Of a DNA stretch of 64,000 nt, positions 36,001 to 46,845 are shown one piece after another. The notes below the pieces were generated by a model. It saw only the letters and a list, made by a program, of their open reading frames with translations. It searched no databases and was not told the origin of the DNA. Numbering within the stretch: the stretch's first letter is position 1; every line of letters begins with the position of its first letter. The translations under genes and the position numbers were made by a program. Source of the DNA: Merluccius polli (Eukaryota; Chordata; Actinopteri; Gadiformes; Merlucciidae); NCBI GenBank assembly GCA_030340625.1, contig JAOPHQ010003993.1, forward strand, positions 150,001 to 214,000. Direction: 5' to 3'.

Positions 36001-36045
36001 TCATTACGTTGCATGGCGTTCATCGCTCGACTGGTCGTGACTGTT
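32485..36045. repeat. large inverted duplication, arms about 1.1 kb, loop about 1.2 kb
   Basis: The left arm (about 32485-33568) reappears reverse-complemented as the right arm (about 34786-36045). The arms include the fold-back transposon and about 540 bp of flanking DNA (for example GTACAGAGCATGAA near 33555 against TTCATGCTCTGTAC near 34786). The right arm has an extra 125 bp at about 35355-35476. The unique loop is about 33569-34785 and holds a small repeat fragment at 33876-33990. Confidence 0.8.
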
Positions 36046-36105
36046 TTCCAAAGATGGCGCCCGCTTGTTTTCGTGAGGGCAGTCGGAGTAGCGCGCGTGT
36101 GCCAA
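35486..36105. mobile_element. fold-back transposon with TTAA target, copy 2 (right end lost)
   Basis: It starts right after TTAA (35486-35489) with AGGACAATTCCGGCGC and follows the reverse complement of copy 1 up to about 36045. Its internal hairpin repeats the block GGGCGCCATCTTTGGAAAACAGTCACGACC in both directions (about 35820 and 36025-36075). The expected right terminal repeat is replaced by sequence leading into an AAG microsatellite. Confidence 0.75.
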
Positions 36106-36180
36106 TGGTAGAAGAAGAAGAAGAAGAAGAAGAAGAAGAAGAAGAAGAAGAAGAAGAAGAAGAAGAAGAAGAAGAAGAAT
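36106..36180 (+). repeat. GAA microsatellite
   Basis: An uninterrupted run of about 23 GAA/AGA units. It forms a pure purine tract at the outer edge of the right arm of the inverted duplication. Confidence 0.95.
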
Positions 36181-37391
36181 TATTATCATTACCGGTTGAG
36201 AGATGCTCCTAGAAGCGAGAAGAGGTGAAATTAATGCTTCTGTGAATCCGCTAAGGGGCGCATCCAATGTCAACAAAGAGAACTGTTTGTTGGTTTTTAT
36301 CATTTAAAAAAACACATGGGCTCTTGTATAACGTGTATTTAATCTGTGTATTAGCTTGTCTTTTGTAATTGTTAATTAATACAGTATTATACTATCTCCT
36401 CCTCAATACCAATATATTGGTACGCTCATGTTTATTTTAAATGTGCTTAATATTCCTTAGTTTTCTCTTTATATGTATTTAGCTTTTATTCAAACCTAGT
36501 AGAGGTTAATTGCTTTTTGTTCATTCAAATTTGGCAAAAAGAGGGTGGGGGTTTTACATTTACTTACTACACATTTACATGTTAATATACAGGGACAAGT
36601 TGAATACATAGCAAGTTGTGAAAATTAAAGTACAGTTTAACAATCATATATCCTAAATATATATATAGATTTTTTTTTTTCAATCTACAATCTGCTGTCA
36701 CAATCTGGCCCCAACTCGTCACTACTAGTTTTCCTGTGTCCTCGTGAGCAAAACCAGTGTCGCCTGTGTTAATGACTGATTCTGTCCACTTGTTGTTTTC
36801 CCACATCGCGCATGACAGGTCACTGTGGCAGTTTCAAACACAACAATGTCTCCTCATAATGACAAATCATTTCATGATTAATTACTGACCAAAAACAAAT
36901 CCTCACTACCAACACAATAACTACCATTCTAATGCTCCGATACAGCACATGTAATATGTGTGTAGAAAGCAGTAAATAAGTTATTCACATACTATGCAAA
37001 ACAACAACCAACCCAGTCTCACGGCAGTTCTGAGCACTGTAGCTGGGTTTGGAGCTCAGTTAGCCTTGCAGTCTCATCAGTGAGTCTCTGACATGTCTGA
37101 TAAAGTGTTACACAATAGTCTGAATTAAAATTGTGTCCAAGTGTACACAAAACATACCACCAAACAACCACATATCTTGTGGAACAGGCCTGTTGCAGAG
37201 AGACATTTTTTTGGTGGTTCCACCCCATTGCATGCACTGTGAAGGTATGGTTATAGTTTATATCTACCATATGACCAATAATTAGGGTCACACTAACCTC
37301 GGTGCTTTTCTGCTTTCTTCTACAGAGTCATGAGCTATGAGCAGAGGCATGTAAGCATGGGGACAGCTCCTCAGGATCGAAATGAGTGCGT
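36181..37391. other. unassigned AT-rich intergenic sequence
   Basis: I recognise no gene, terminal repeat or protein similarity here. Reading frames on both strands are short and lack splice or domain support. Confidence 0.4.
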
Positions 37392-37710
37392 TGTTGCTGA
37401 CAATCTGGCGCTGGAGCCAGACACCACAAGGACGAGGGGGGAAGATGTCAACAGCCAGCCCTTTATGACGTTGTCACTGTTTGTGTATATAACTTCCTTG
37501 GTCAGGGATAGTTGGTGTGCAGACTTCGTGGACTGACACACTTTGTTGTCTGTCAGGGAAAGATAGTTGGACCCAGATATCTGTAAAACTCTGTACATTA
37601 TACTGGTGTTAACAATAAAACTGATTATTGAGTAAACTAAAACTTCTTCTATCACTTCATTAAAGAACATGCCTGAGTAAGAGTTTCAAGAGAAACTGCT
37701 TTTCACAACA
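37392..37710 (+). mobile_element. probable 5' LTR of an endogenous retrovirus-like element (ERV-1)
   Basis: The right edge is firm: it ends CACAACA two bases before a primer binding site. The left edge is inferred from TGTTG, the inverse of the terminal CAACA. Within it are TGTATATAAC at about 37481 (TATA-like) and AATAAA near 37613 (polyadenylation signal), in the usual LTR order. I found no matching 3' LTR in the window. Confidence 0.6.
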
Positions 37711-37712
37711 AT

Positions 37713-37730
37713 TGGTGACCCCGACGTGAT
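37713..37730 (+). other. primer binding site complementary to tRNA-Trp
   Basis: TGGTGACCCCGACGTGAT is complementary over 18 bases to the 3' end of vertebrate tRNA-Trp including CCA, the primer used by avian alpharetroviruses. It sits two bases after the LTR end, exactly where reverse transcription would start. Confidence 0.85.
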
Positions 37731-38443
37731 GAAGACGAAGAAGTGACACAACGGACGAGAGGACTGAGTGACAGCGAAACGTGGCCACATAAAAAAGGTA
37801 AGCAGAAGCCTGTTATAACAAAATTCTGCAATTGGGCATTGTCAAAACTGTTTTGAAGTCACTTGAGATACTCGTCCTAGACATAGTTTAAACCAGTAGT
37901 GTGCAACATAGGGCACGCTCCCTTAAGGAGGTCGTCAAAAGGGGACCTGCTGGAAAGGCGCACGAGCAGGAACGCCCGAGGGTTGGAGTAGTCCCGAGGG
38001 AGGTGAGAGGCCCCCCCAAAGCACCAGCGGTTCAAATTCCGCCCTGTCCTCGCCATAGTATATAGGTTGGCAGGATAAAGGAGGGTCTAGAGGACCCCAA
38101 GGTAGCTGGTTCCTTTCAAGACCAGAAGTGGGAACTCCGAGAGGGAGGAATAAATAAAAGAAAACCGGAATAGCCCAAGGGTATCATTTCCCGTGACCGT
38201 TAGAGTCGGCATTAAAATAGTTTGTACTAGCGAAAGGTAGCACCGGGGGTACAAATAGCCTGAGTTCATACGATATATTGCGATGCAAACATTTGAACAT
38301 AATAGTCGAACGTTGAAAAATGGGAAACTGTTAAAAAGGCTGATTAAGTAATTATTGTGTATTGTGTGGGTGGTTCCAGGGGTTAGACTTTTCGTGAGAT
38401 TCTCATAAGTCTCGTGTAACGCCTGTTCTGTGGGGTGTAGTTG
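37731..38443 (+). mobile_element. ERV-1 leader region
   Basis: Internal sequence after the primer site, with a possible splice donor (AAAAAAGGTAAGCAG near 37797). It has no open gag-like frame. It appears degraded or non-coding. Confidence 0.45.
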
Positions 38444-39115
38444 AAACAGTTAAAAGAAAGTTTGTTCTGGGTTGCCAGAGTCTACCGGTAGGTGTGTCCC
38501 CAAGGGGGGGAGAGTGGACTGCGTGGTATAAGTCCCGCCTCTGTTGTCATGGCGAGCCATATCTTGCTGTTCATGTGTTTTGTTGAAATAGATTGCAGGT
38601 TGTTTAGCCTTTGTTTTAGTTGTTTGTGTCAGACAAATGTTCTCTGAACATTTGCAAGGACCTGGTTAAAGTGATAATTAAAAAGTACTTCAGCAATCTG
38701 CTGGGAAGGGATCTAATGCACAAGCTAGATTGTTTATTGACATTGGGAAGAATTAGGTTTACCTTGCAAATGCCAACGCCTAATGCTGTTATGCTGTGTT
38801 GAAATGTTTTATTTGTTAGCTTCGTCCACCACCGCGTCATAATTACAGCATCAACGAAGTGTGGTGTCTCCATTACGCATATACAGGACTGCATGGATAG
38901 CCGTCATAGATATGTCTCTACTCCTCCACATCCACCTATCCTATGGGCTGAACATAAGAATCAGAAGGGATTTATCCCCATACACGGCGTCCTGCAACAG
39001 GCCAGTAGGGAAGGCTGGTTAGCCTATGACGGGTAAGATCCCACCTTGAAACCTGGGGACAACCTAAGGCAGGCACAGTTACGATTACTTGGCCAAACTG
39101 ACTCACTTGATCATA

Positions 39116-40551
39116 GTTTACGTTTACATGCACAGAATAAACCCGATTAAAGCCATTGCTCGTCTATGCTCCGCAACTGGTCAACTGCAATTGTCCGCGT
39201 ATACATGGCGGCGAGTAATCCGATTCATTGGCCGGAGCATGTCATACCCCGGTACGATAGGTGGCGCTGTGCCCATTTCAACTAGTGGTAATAGAGCCAC
39301 CGGTTGACCCCTTTACGTCACCAGCAACAACAAACTCATTCGAGAAAGCGATGTTTCAGCAGACAGCTGTCAGTTCACTTCGGGTGATAATCATTTCTCC
39401 GCCGCTCCACTGTTCCTCTCGGTCGTATGCCGACTCGGTCGTCCGCGGAGCGGTCCGCATACGACCGAGAGGAACAGCGGAGCGTCGGAGAAACGATATG
39501 GACCCGAAGTGAACTGACAGCTGTCTGCTGAAACATCGCTTTCTCCTCCATGTCGCGTTTCAGTCTGGACTTCAGAGAGTCAAAGCCAAAGTTAATTTCC
39601 CCCAATTCCTTTTCCCCATGGGCGAGATAAACCCGACTAGGAGTCTTTACTTGTTGTGTACCAGAGAGTCGGAGAACCCGACGCAGTCTGTAAGATTCAT
39701 ATATCAGAGAATGCCGCCGTCAGTTCGGCCGCGCAATGAATGAATAAAGATCGTAGTTATTTTACAACCTCGTTGATGAGCAACATTTAGAAAAACATGG
39801 ACTTTAAATTCAGCCTTGGGTTAAATCGAAGCGTAGTGTGTACTGAATGCACGTTGATGAAGATACACTCCTATAGGCACGGCACCGGCTTCCTCCATCT
39901 TCTGCGCCAGCTTTTTAAATAAATCGCCGACCCAAAGTTAGTTGACAGCTGTCTACTGAAAACATATTTCTCCCACCAGAACAGCCCTGAATGAATGAAT
40001 AAAGGTCGTAAACACGTCGGGAGAAAAAAACATTTATTTTGACAGATGTGCCCGAAGTCACTACTTTACAACCTCGTTGATGACCCACATTTAGAAAAAC
40101 ATGTACTTTTAATTCAGCCTTAGGTGAAATGGAAGCGTAGTGTCCGCGTGCTTCCACCTTTAATGAATGCCATGCGCGCTCCCGCGGCCGGGACACAATT
40201 CTTATAGCGCCACCTTTTTAAATAAATCGCCGTTTCTCGTTATCCCTTATCCAACGGCGACAACAACAACAACAACAAGACTATCGTCTCCTTCTACTTC
40301 CGGTTCACGGCCCCGGGAAAAGATCTCGAGCATGCGCAGAACGCAATTCAACGGATAATCCAATCCGACTGGTTACATGCACGGTTTAGTCGGCTATGGA
40401 TCGCATAATCTAGGGGTCTTAACCTGATAATGAGAGAGTCGACTCGAACCGATTTCAGCCTGATTAAGGTGTATACATGCATCTTAGTAATCCAATCATT
40501 GTTGGGTTAAGCCAAAAAGTCGACTTTCTTGAGTGTCATGTAAACGCACTG
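39116..40551. mobile_element. DNA transposon inserted in the shared module
   Basis: Both ends carry a CGTTTACATG-type inverted repeat (CGTTTACATGCACAG at 39119 and CATGTAAACGCACTG at the right). The matching copy at about 54396-54415 runs GACTCACTTGATCAGAGAGTGACGAG without interruption, which defines the insertion. Inside are a 200 bp palindrome (39342-39545) and a diverged direct repeat (39733-39845 and 39987-40145). No transposase was found. Confidence 0.75.
39342..39545. repeat. near-perfect palindrome of about 200 bp
   Basis: The left arm GAGAAAGCGATGTTTCAGC... (39342-39440) is mirrored by ...GCTGAAACATCGCTTTCTC (about 39448-39545). Only a few mismatches are seen, near 39385-39402 and the centre. 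The arms give the same peptide-like frames on opposite strands, so those reading frames are not evidence of a gene. Confidence 0.9.
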
Positions 40552-41084
40552 ATTGAGTGATGAGAAGATGAAACCATCTGAGGAGAAACCATTTGGGTTG
40601 AAAGGTGGAGGATAGGATAGATCCCAGACATGTCGGCTTAAGCAGTGAAAATGTGGCAATAACTAGGACAGGTCATTTGTTTAAACTCTTAAGGGATATA
40701 AGGATTCGCGTTTTGTTTTTCGGTGAAGTACATGATTTGGTAAATTTGGTAACAGCATGGTTTAAAAGCGGTTGATGGTAAACCCATATCGTATCAAAAT
40801 TTAGGTTTAGGATTTACTGGCTGCAATTTCCCTTTCTACTAGATTGGCTGTAGTTGAGGTTAAAGGGCATAGCACCTTAGGCAGAAGGTCATTATTTAGC
40901 TAACTTAGCCTCAGGCGAGGAGTTGGAGAAATCATAATCAGACATTGATAGAGGTGCATGGCATGGTGCTCATGGACATTTTGTTGCACCTACCTGGCTG
41001 TTACATTTGCTCATTAAAGATGCGCATGGTTTTCACCATGGCGCAAGGGGGGAGGTAATGAAGGGAATCAAAAAACAAGGTTTA

Positions 41085-42115
41085 CGGTGAATCCCATTTC
41101 CACCCCTTACCCCTACCCCTTACCCCTCTTGCCCACTGGATGCGTTCGTCAACGCATCCCATTGACTTTGAATGGGGCTGAGCCGCAATGCATTGTGGCT
41201 CCTTCAGTCAAGTCGGCTCCGTTCGTTGCATTGAGAAGTTGAGAACATTTTATCTTTTCAGGCCAAAATGGATCCGTCAGCCAATCAGAACGACACCCCA
41301 TCCGTCAGACACGCCTTCCGTCTTCCGTTGACGGTTGAATGCAGTGGGTAACAGGCGTTACCCCTCCCGCTTGTTTTTGCGCGTTCATGTGAGGGGTAGG
41401 GCTGTCCCAATTCTTATTAGGGTTAAGGGCTAGGGCCAAGCCGAAGGGCTACGTAGCCCTTGAAATGAAGTGTCCATAGGACCACACTTGAAAGGGAGGG
41501 GTTTGAGGAATTTCCAATCAATAATCATGTAAACATTTTTAAATCCGTTGGAATATCTTAGTTGCAAAGGAATATGTAATTGGATCGTTATTATTATTTT
41601 TATTATTTATTATTGGATCGGGGGGGGGGGGGGGGGGGGGGTGCGCGATCGTAACATACCCGGACAGACGGGGACAGACGGGGGGGGGGGGGGGGGGGGG
41701 GGGCGTTATTTTTTTATTTCACGGCACAGAGATCCGGGGTCTAACGACGTCCATGATCGTTATAACACGCATTTCCGAAAAATCGTTATTCACGATGTCA
41801 GTAGAACGTCGTGTAAACGACGATTTCTGAGTAAAGTACATTGTATAAAGCTAGAAAATAATCCAGCAGCACATTTTCACATTTTACCACAGCTGAAAAC
41901 GGCATTGTGAGTGAAATGTCCGGCAACAAACTCGTCGCGTCTGTTTACATAAACGCCATCAACGACTACTGATGACGTATCAGGGTCTTGAAGGGTTGTC
42001 CCATTTCATAGGGGAACCACTACCCCTTGTCACTCTGTTCCGAGGGGCACTCGAAAGAGAGGGGTAGGGGTAAGGGGTAGGGGAAGGGGTAAAAAAGAGA
42101 AATGGGATTGGGCTC
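41085..42115. mobile_element. DNA transposon with ACCCCTT-repeat termini
   Basis: The left end AATCCCATTTCCACCCCTTACCCCTACCCC is mirrored by a right end of GGGGTAGGGG words closing with GAAATGGGATT. The terminal repeats are themselves made of short CCCCTTA/CCCCTAC units. Two G-tracts interrupt the interior (about 41620-41641 and 41680-41703). No transposase frame was recognised. Confidence 0.7.
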
Positions 42116-42279
42116 AGAAAACAAGATTTTTGGTCACCATACTTGCAAACAATGATTGATAATTAGCTCAATGATTGTGAAGCATGCAGAAAACAACGAA
42201 AGAAAAACAATCACTACTCTAGTGGGACACATTCCCACACCCGAGGGACCATTTAGACATCAGCCTTTGCCGCTCCTTG

Positions 42280-42368
42280 GTTTTAGATATTGTATAGATA
42301 TCGAATTCCTTGTATGAACAATCCTACTTGGCAATAAACTTGATTCAAAATTCAAAATTCAAATTCAG
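42280..42368 (+). repeat. L2-like LINE 3' end fragment
   Basis: CCTACTTGGCAATAAACTTGATTCAAAATTCAAAATTC matches the tail seen at 16740-16786 and is typical of fish L2-type LINEs. It abuts the ERV integrase remnant. Confidence 0.65.
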
Positions 42369-43070
42369 GTCTTAGACTATGTTGATATGATCAAAAGTGT
42401 ATATGGTAAAAGGTACATGCTAGTAGTCAATGACAGATTCAGCAATTGGGTAGAAACAGCCCCAATAAAAGATCAAAGTGTGACTACTGTAATCAAGTTT
42501 TTATCTAGAAAAGTCATGCCAAGGGGTGAAATTCAATTAGAAATTAGATCAGACAATGGATCAGCTTTCATTCGGAAAACTGTGAAAAGTGTGGTGCAGC
42601 AGTCACACATCAAACAGCGATTAGGTTATGTCTACCATCCTCAGTCTCAAGGCAAGGTCGAAAGGATGACCCAGACACTGAAGGGAAAGATTGGTAAAAA
42701 AAAGGTGCACACAGTAAACTCAGCTAGAAGCCCCCCCAAGTTCAGTGAACTCCGCTACAGGGTTCACACCATATGAGCTTGTCTGTGGCCAGCAGTGTCC
42801 AGGACCTGGAGCTTGGGGGGGTTACAGCCCCACCCACTCCATTCCTGACCTACAAGCCATACTATGATCAACTAACGGCACTGGTTGCAGCATTTTTCAA
42901 ACAGGTGGCAGTAATCCAAGGAGGTGCAGAGCAGGCACCGGCCCCGAAAGACGCCGAGTGGGTGTTGCTGAAGGTCATCAAGAGGAAGTGGTATCATTGG
43001 TCAATATGAGGAGCATCTGACCCACCGGCAAGAACCCGGGGAGACGTATAAGGGAGTGTAAGAGAACAGC
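42369..43070 (+). pseudogene. retroviral pol remnant: integrase core and C-terminal part
   Basis: The first frame (42387-42776) shows a retroviral integrase core: DRFSNWVE near its start, then SDNGSAF and the HPQSQGKVER motif with the catalytic-type D and E. A second frame (42773-43009) gives the pol C-terminal region, with WVLLKVIKRKW near its end. A frameshift in the GFTPYEL segment separates the two, and the catalytic core is only partial. This is an old, inactive endogenous copy. Its position after the tRNA-Trp leader suggests both belong to ERV-1. Confidence 0.8.
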
Positions 43071-43599
43071 CTTAGACCGACAGGAGGAAGAAGAGTGGTA
43101 CATTTTTACTTTATTAGCTTTGCTAACACACAAGTGTAGAGTCAAAGGAAAGAAGGCATACAAGTACATATGTTGGGGGTGTTACCACCCATGTAAGCAT
43201 GTCCACCCGTGCTGTTGAACGCAAATAATGAGGTTACGATATATACAATATAAAAGAATATGGGACACTGTAATCACCTGCTTTATACATGTATTTTGTC
43301 GTCAGGCCACAACGGGAGAGGTAGCTGTTGATCTGCTCCACCTCCTCACCGGCAGTTGTCCCTGCTCCTTCCTGGTTCCTACCACTCCATTTAATCTGTT
43401 AGCAAAGGTTAGGTGCAATGGTCATGCAAAAAGATAACAATTTTATATTATTAATGTGGTTGTGAGTATTAGAAATGCACGTGATCCAAAAAATATGAAA
43501 CATACCTCACACATACTTAGTAGCATGAGCACGGGCATGCATAATACTGAGGAATGGTTTCATTCTCGTCAGCTCCTGGAGAGCGGCTAGCGGCTAGCC
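43071..43599. other. unassigned sequence between ERV-1 and the LINE remnant
   Basis: No LTR, gene or clear repeat is recognised here. The last part (about 43575-43600, CGGCTAGCGGCTAGCCGCTA) is a short palindrome next to the LINE. Confidence 0.35.
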
Positions 43600-45205
43600 G
43601 CTAATCCACACAAGCCAGCCATACCCACACTCTTCTTGTCGAACGTCCGATCCCTCGACAATAAGATGGACTTCATCAGACTGTGGAGAGCCTCACAACG
43701 AGATGTGAGACTGCTGCGCTACTGTTTTCACCGAGACATGGCTGAATCAGAACATCACAAATGCTGCAGCCCAGCTGGAGGGGCTAATGCTACACCGAGC
43801 AGACCGATCAGCTGCGCTAACCGGCAAGTGGAGAGGAGGCGGCCTGGCTGTTTACATCAACAGGTTGTGGTGTCAGGATTCTGTCACAGTTACCACTCGC
43901 TGCTCTCAACATATAGAGCTACTGACTGTGAGATGTCGACCCTTCTACCTGCCGCGGTAGCTGTCGGCTGTCTTCATAACGGCCGTCTATGTACCACCGA
44001 GTGCCAACGTGGAGGAAGCTATGTCGGAGCTCTACAATAACATCAGTGAGAAGCAGCAAGAGCACCCAGATGCTTTCTTCATAGCAGCTGGCGATTTCAA
44101 TCAGGCAAGTCTCACATCTGTTCTGCCCAAATTCTACCAACATGTAAATGTTGCTACCAGAGGAAACAACACTCTGGATTTGGTATATACAAACATTAAA
44201 AACTCTTACAAAGCAGAGCCTCTCCCTCATATTGGCAACTCTGACCACATAACTGTAAGACTAGCATACAGACCCAGAGTGAATCGGGACAGGCCAGTGG
44301 TCAATAAGGTCAGAATGTGGCCACAGGAAGCAACAGAAGCACTACAGGACTGTTTTGATACCACACACTGGGACATCTTCAGAGAGGTAGCAACACAGGA
44401 TGGGTAGACAGATTTACAGGAATACACAGATTCTGTCATCAGCTACATCAACAAGTGCATTGAGGATGTAGCAGAGGTCAGAACCATCAAGAGGCGTGCT
44501 AATCAGAAACCATGGCTGACAGGGGAAGTGCGCTCACTGCTCAGAGCACGAGACGAGGCATTCAGAGCTGGAGACTCTGCAGCATATGCACTTGCAAGAA
44601 GAAATCTGGCCCCCCAACCCCCCCCTCTTGGATGTGCCACTCTGACCCCTTGTTTCCAGATGAACTGAACACCTTCTATGCATGTTTTGAGGCTAAAAAC
44701 ACCACACAGGCACAGACACTCCTGCCAGCACTGAACGACCAGACACTACAGCTTACCACAGCTGGAGTAAGAAAGGCCCTGGCTAGCATCAACCCAGGCA
44801 AGGCCGCAGGACCAGACAACATCCCTGGATGCGTTCTGAAAAACTGCGCTGAGCAGCTGAAGGATGTTTTTACAGACATCTTCAACATGTCGCTTCGTCA
44901 GGCTGAGGTGCCCACCTGCCTCAAAAGTGCCATCATCATTCCTGTCCCGAAAAAACCAAATCCCGCCGGCCTCTCTGATTTCCGCCCTGTAGCCCTCACG
45001 CCTATAGTGATGAAATGTTTTGAACGCCTGGTCATGCAGCACATCAAAAAATGCCTCCCTGCTGACCTGGACCCGCTCCAATTCGCTTACAGAACAAACA
45101 GATCAACAGAAGATACCATTTCCACCATGCTCCACCTCACGCTGTCTGTTCATAGACTTCAGCAGTGCCTTCAACACCATCTCACTCTCAACAATAAGTT
45201 CTGAT
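43600..45205 (+). pseudogene. decayed L2/CR1-like LINE ORF2 (endonuclease and partial reverse transcriptase)
   Basis: The frame pieces in order give LSNVRSLDNKMD, an endonuclease part with AAGDFNQ (about 44084) and GNSDH (about 44236), and then reverse-transcriptase motifs: GKAAGPDNIPG (about 44800), the PVPKK segment, DFRPVALTPIVMKCFERLV (about 44980), LQFAYRTNRSTED (about 45079) and FSSAFNT (about 45160, in another frame). Several stops and frameshifts break it. It ends within the polymerase domain, before the catalytic YxDD motif, so it cannot work. Confidence 0.85.
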
Positions 45206-45280
45206 TTGATTTAGTCCACCATTTATTTAATTCATACAAATAAATATTCATACAATTCAAAATGAATTCAAATTCAGATA

Positions 45281-46500
45281 TCAACCTGAGGCTGAGGCAC
45301 GACGTCGCCCTCCACGCCTCCCCCAGGGCTTGCCTCGTCCTGCACTATCCCTTTTAGAGGTCTGTGGAGGAACTCCTCCAGAGCGTGCTCGTTTCCGCTC
45401 CTCAGATGCTCTCTGTGTGTTGAAATGAAAACTTGTGTAAGTATGATGTTAAATTATGTTAATGTTCAGTGAGCCCTAGTGCCCTCTGCACTTTGTCACC
45501 TGTCTGTTCAAGTACACAATGAATGAGATATATTAAATACCCGGGCTTCAGCTAAAGTGTGGTCAAAATCAATTTCAACAGCCGTGCTTCTGCCCTCTTT
45601 GTAGTGGGGATGTTTGGGGTCACTGATATATCTGTAGGTCATTGCAACACAGACAGATTCCGACAGACAGACAGATGAGTAATACAAATATACAAAAGAC
45701 AGATTCTGTATAGGTTGAGAGATAGACAGACAGGGCTAGATAGACAAACAGGTTGAGAGATAGACAGAGGTAAATATAAAGAGGTTGGAAATATAGACAT
45801 ACATATAGAGAGTCAGATAGAGATTGGCTCTTAAAAGTGCCGTTGGTTTTGTGGTGTGGGTGTAGGATGAGTTGTGTGTTGTGTGTTGGTTGGATGTAGC
45901 TGCAGAGAGAAAAGAGAAAGTTAATGTAGTTACCAAATACAAAATAAATAAATATAATTTACAATACATATATTTTTTCTATGTAAACATCTCAAAACAT
46001 TTTCAATGGCTATAATAGGCATTTTGCACATTCTAGACCATTCTTTTTTCTCTCACCAGGGCCACTGCTGAGTGGAGAAAGCTGGAGAAAAAAGTTTTTT
46101 TTTTTGTCTTCAGTAATTACGGTAAAAGACTGGAAGTTCGGGGTTGTCCACTTCCTGTAACACTGTTAAAGGCATGTAATAGCGTCTGTGGTTTCCTCAC
46201 TGAGACCTAAAGGGCCTGTGCAGCAGGCTGGTCAGGCTGAATTAATATTGTCATTACAGATACATTCATGCAGGTTGGGAGGGAACTTTACCAGCCACAG
46301 ACAGATAAATGTATAATTCACCAACCACTCAACAGTGAATATTGTATAGACCAGGCTTTGAATCATTGGCCTAATGAATAAACCATGCGAGTTATGGCAA
46401 AGAACGGCATCATTAATGACATTTCAGCCACACATGCAGCAGAATATTATGAGCACACAACTTACTTGGACAGGAGTCTGACCGCAATGAACCGATCCAT
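45281..46500 (-). CDS. small three-exon gene model, function unknown
   Basis: On the minus strand three pieces join in frame: exon 1 46500-46466 (ATG in good context, donor GTAAGT), exon 2 45631-45541 (acceptor CCTACAG, donor GTATTT), exon 3 45412-45281 (acceptor CACACAG, stop TGA). The total is 258 nt, 85 residues. The protein starts MDRFIAVRLLSK, continues YISDPKHPHYKEGRSTAVEI, and ends in a basic Gly/Arg tail (GKPWGRRGGRRRASASG). AATAAA follows on the minus strand at about 45220. I do not recognise the family. The phase match (2 then 0), the charged composition and the promoter-like motifs upstream argue for a real gene, but the exons are short and this could be chance or a pseudogene. Confidence 0.45.
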
Positions 46501-46793
46501 CTTACAGTGAAATATATCTTATCCTAAATATAAAAGCTTTAATTTCTAACTGTGCTGGCTTTTAAAGGTACAAATAAAAAGTAGGCCTACAAGTTATCTT
46601 CACAGTGTGTTAGCCTACATATCTGGGTCAGTTCAGCCAATCACAAAACTTCAAATTCTGTTTCCTGTACCGTTTGTGGCTGGTCGATTTTTATTATACA
46701 CACATTATTTTCTTTACATTTCAATATAACTGCTACAGGGCAGTATTTCGCCACTTTGACAACCACCCATCGGCAATGTAAAACGTTGGCGTC

Positions 46794-46845
46794 GTCACCA
46801 TAGCAACGGTCGCTGATACTCATGGGAACTGTAGTGTAAATTCAC
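46794..46845. promoter_or_regulatory. X-box (RFX) and ZNF143-like motifs upstream of the minus-strand gene
   Basis: GTCACCATAGCAAC (46794-46807) fits the RFX X-box consensus GTNRCC-N(0-3)-RGYAAC. On the minus strand, ACTACAGTTCCCATGA (about 46820-46835) resembles the ZNF143/SBS site. An inverted or direct CCAAT lies at about 46636. The cluster is about 300 bases upstream of the candidate ATG. RFX sites often mark ciliary genes, so that role is a guess only. Confidence 0.4.

Larger units (their letters stand above)
38444..40690 (+). repeat. non-coding module shared with ERV-2, interrupted by a DNA transposon
   Basis: The parts 38444-39115 and about 40552-40690 match 53370-54520 block by block: GAAACAGTTAAAAGAAAGTTTG, GTCTACCGGTAGGTGTGTCCCC, GGGAAGGGATCTAATGCACAAG, and ACCATTTGGGTTGAAAGGTGGAGGATAGGATAG. 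The gap between the two parts is a DNA transposon, as the uninterrupted copy near 54400 shows. Confidence 0.8.

Noticed and set aside
32403..36111. Repeated 85-116 residue frames suggesting a duplicated gene
   Set aside because: They lie in the arms of the inverted duplication and its fold-back transposons, and match no family I know.
39261..39605. Pair of similar proteins on opposite strands
   Set aside because: The frames mirror each other because the DNA is a palindrome; there is no family similarity or codon evidence.
46045..46085. 11 nt micro-exon in the minus-strand gene (between two plausible splice sites)
   Set aside because: Exons 1 and 2 already join in phase without it, and adding it would break the frame.
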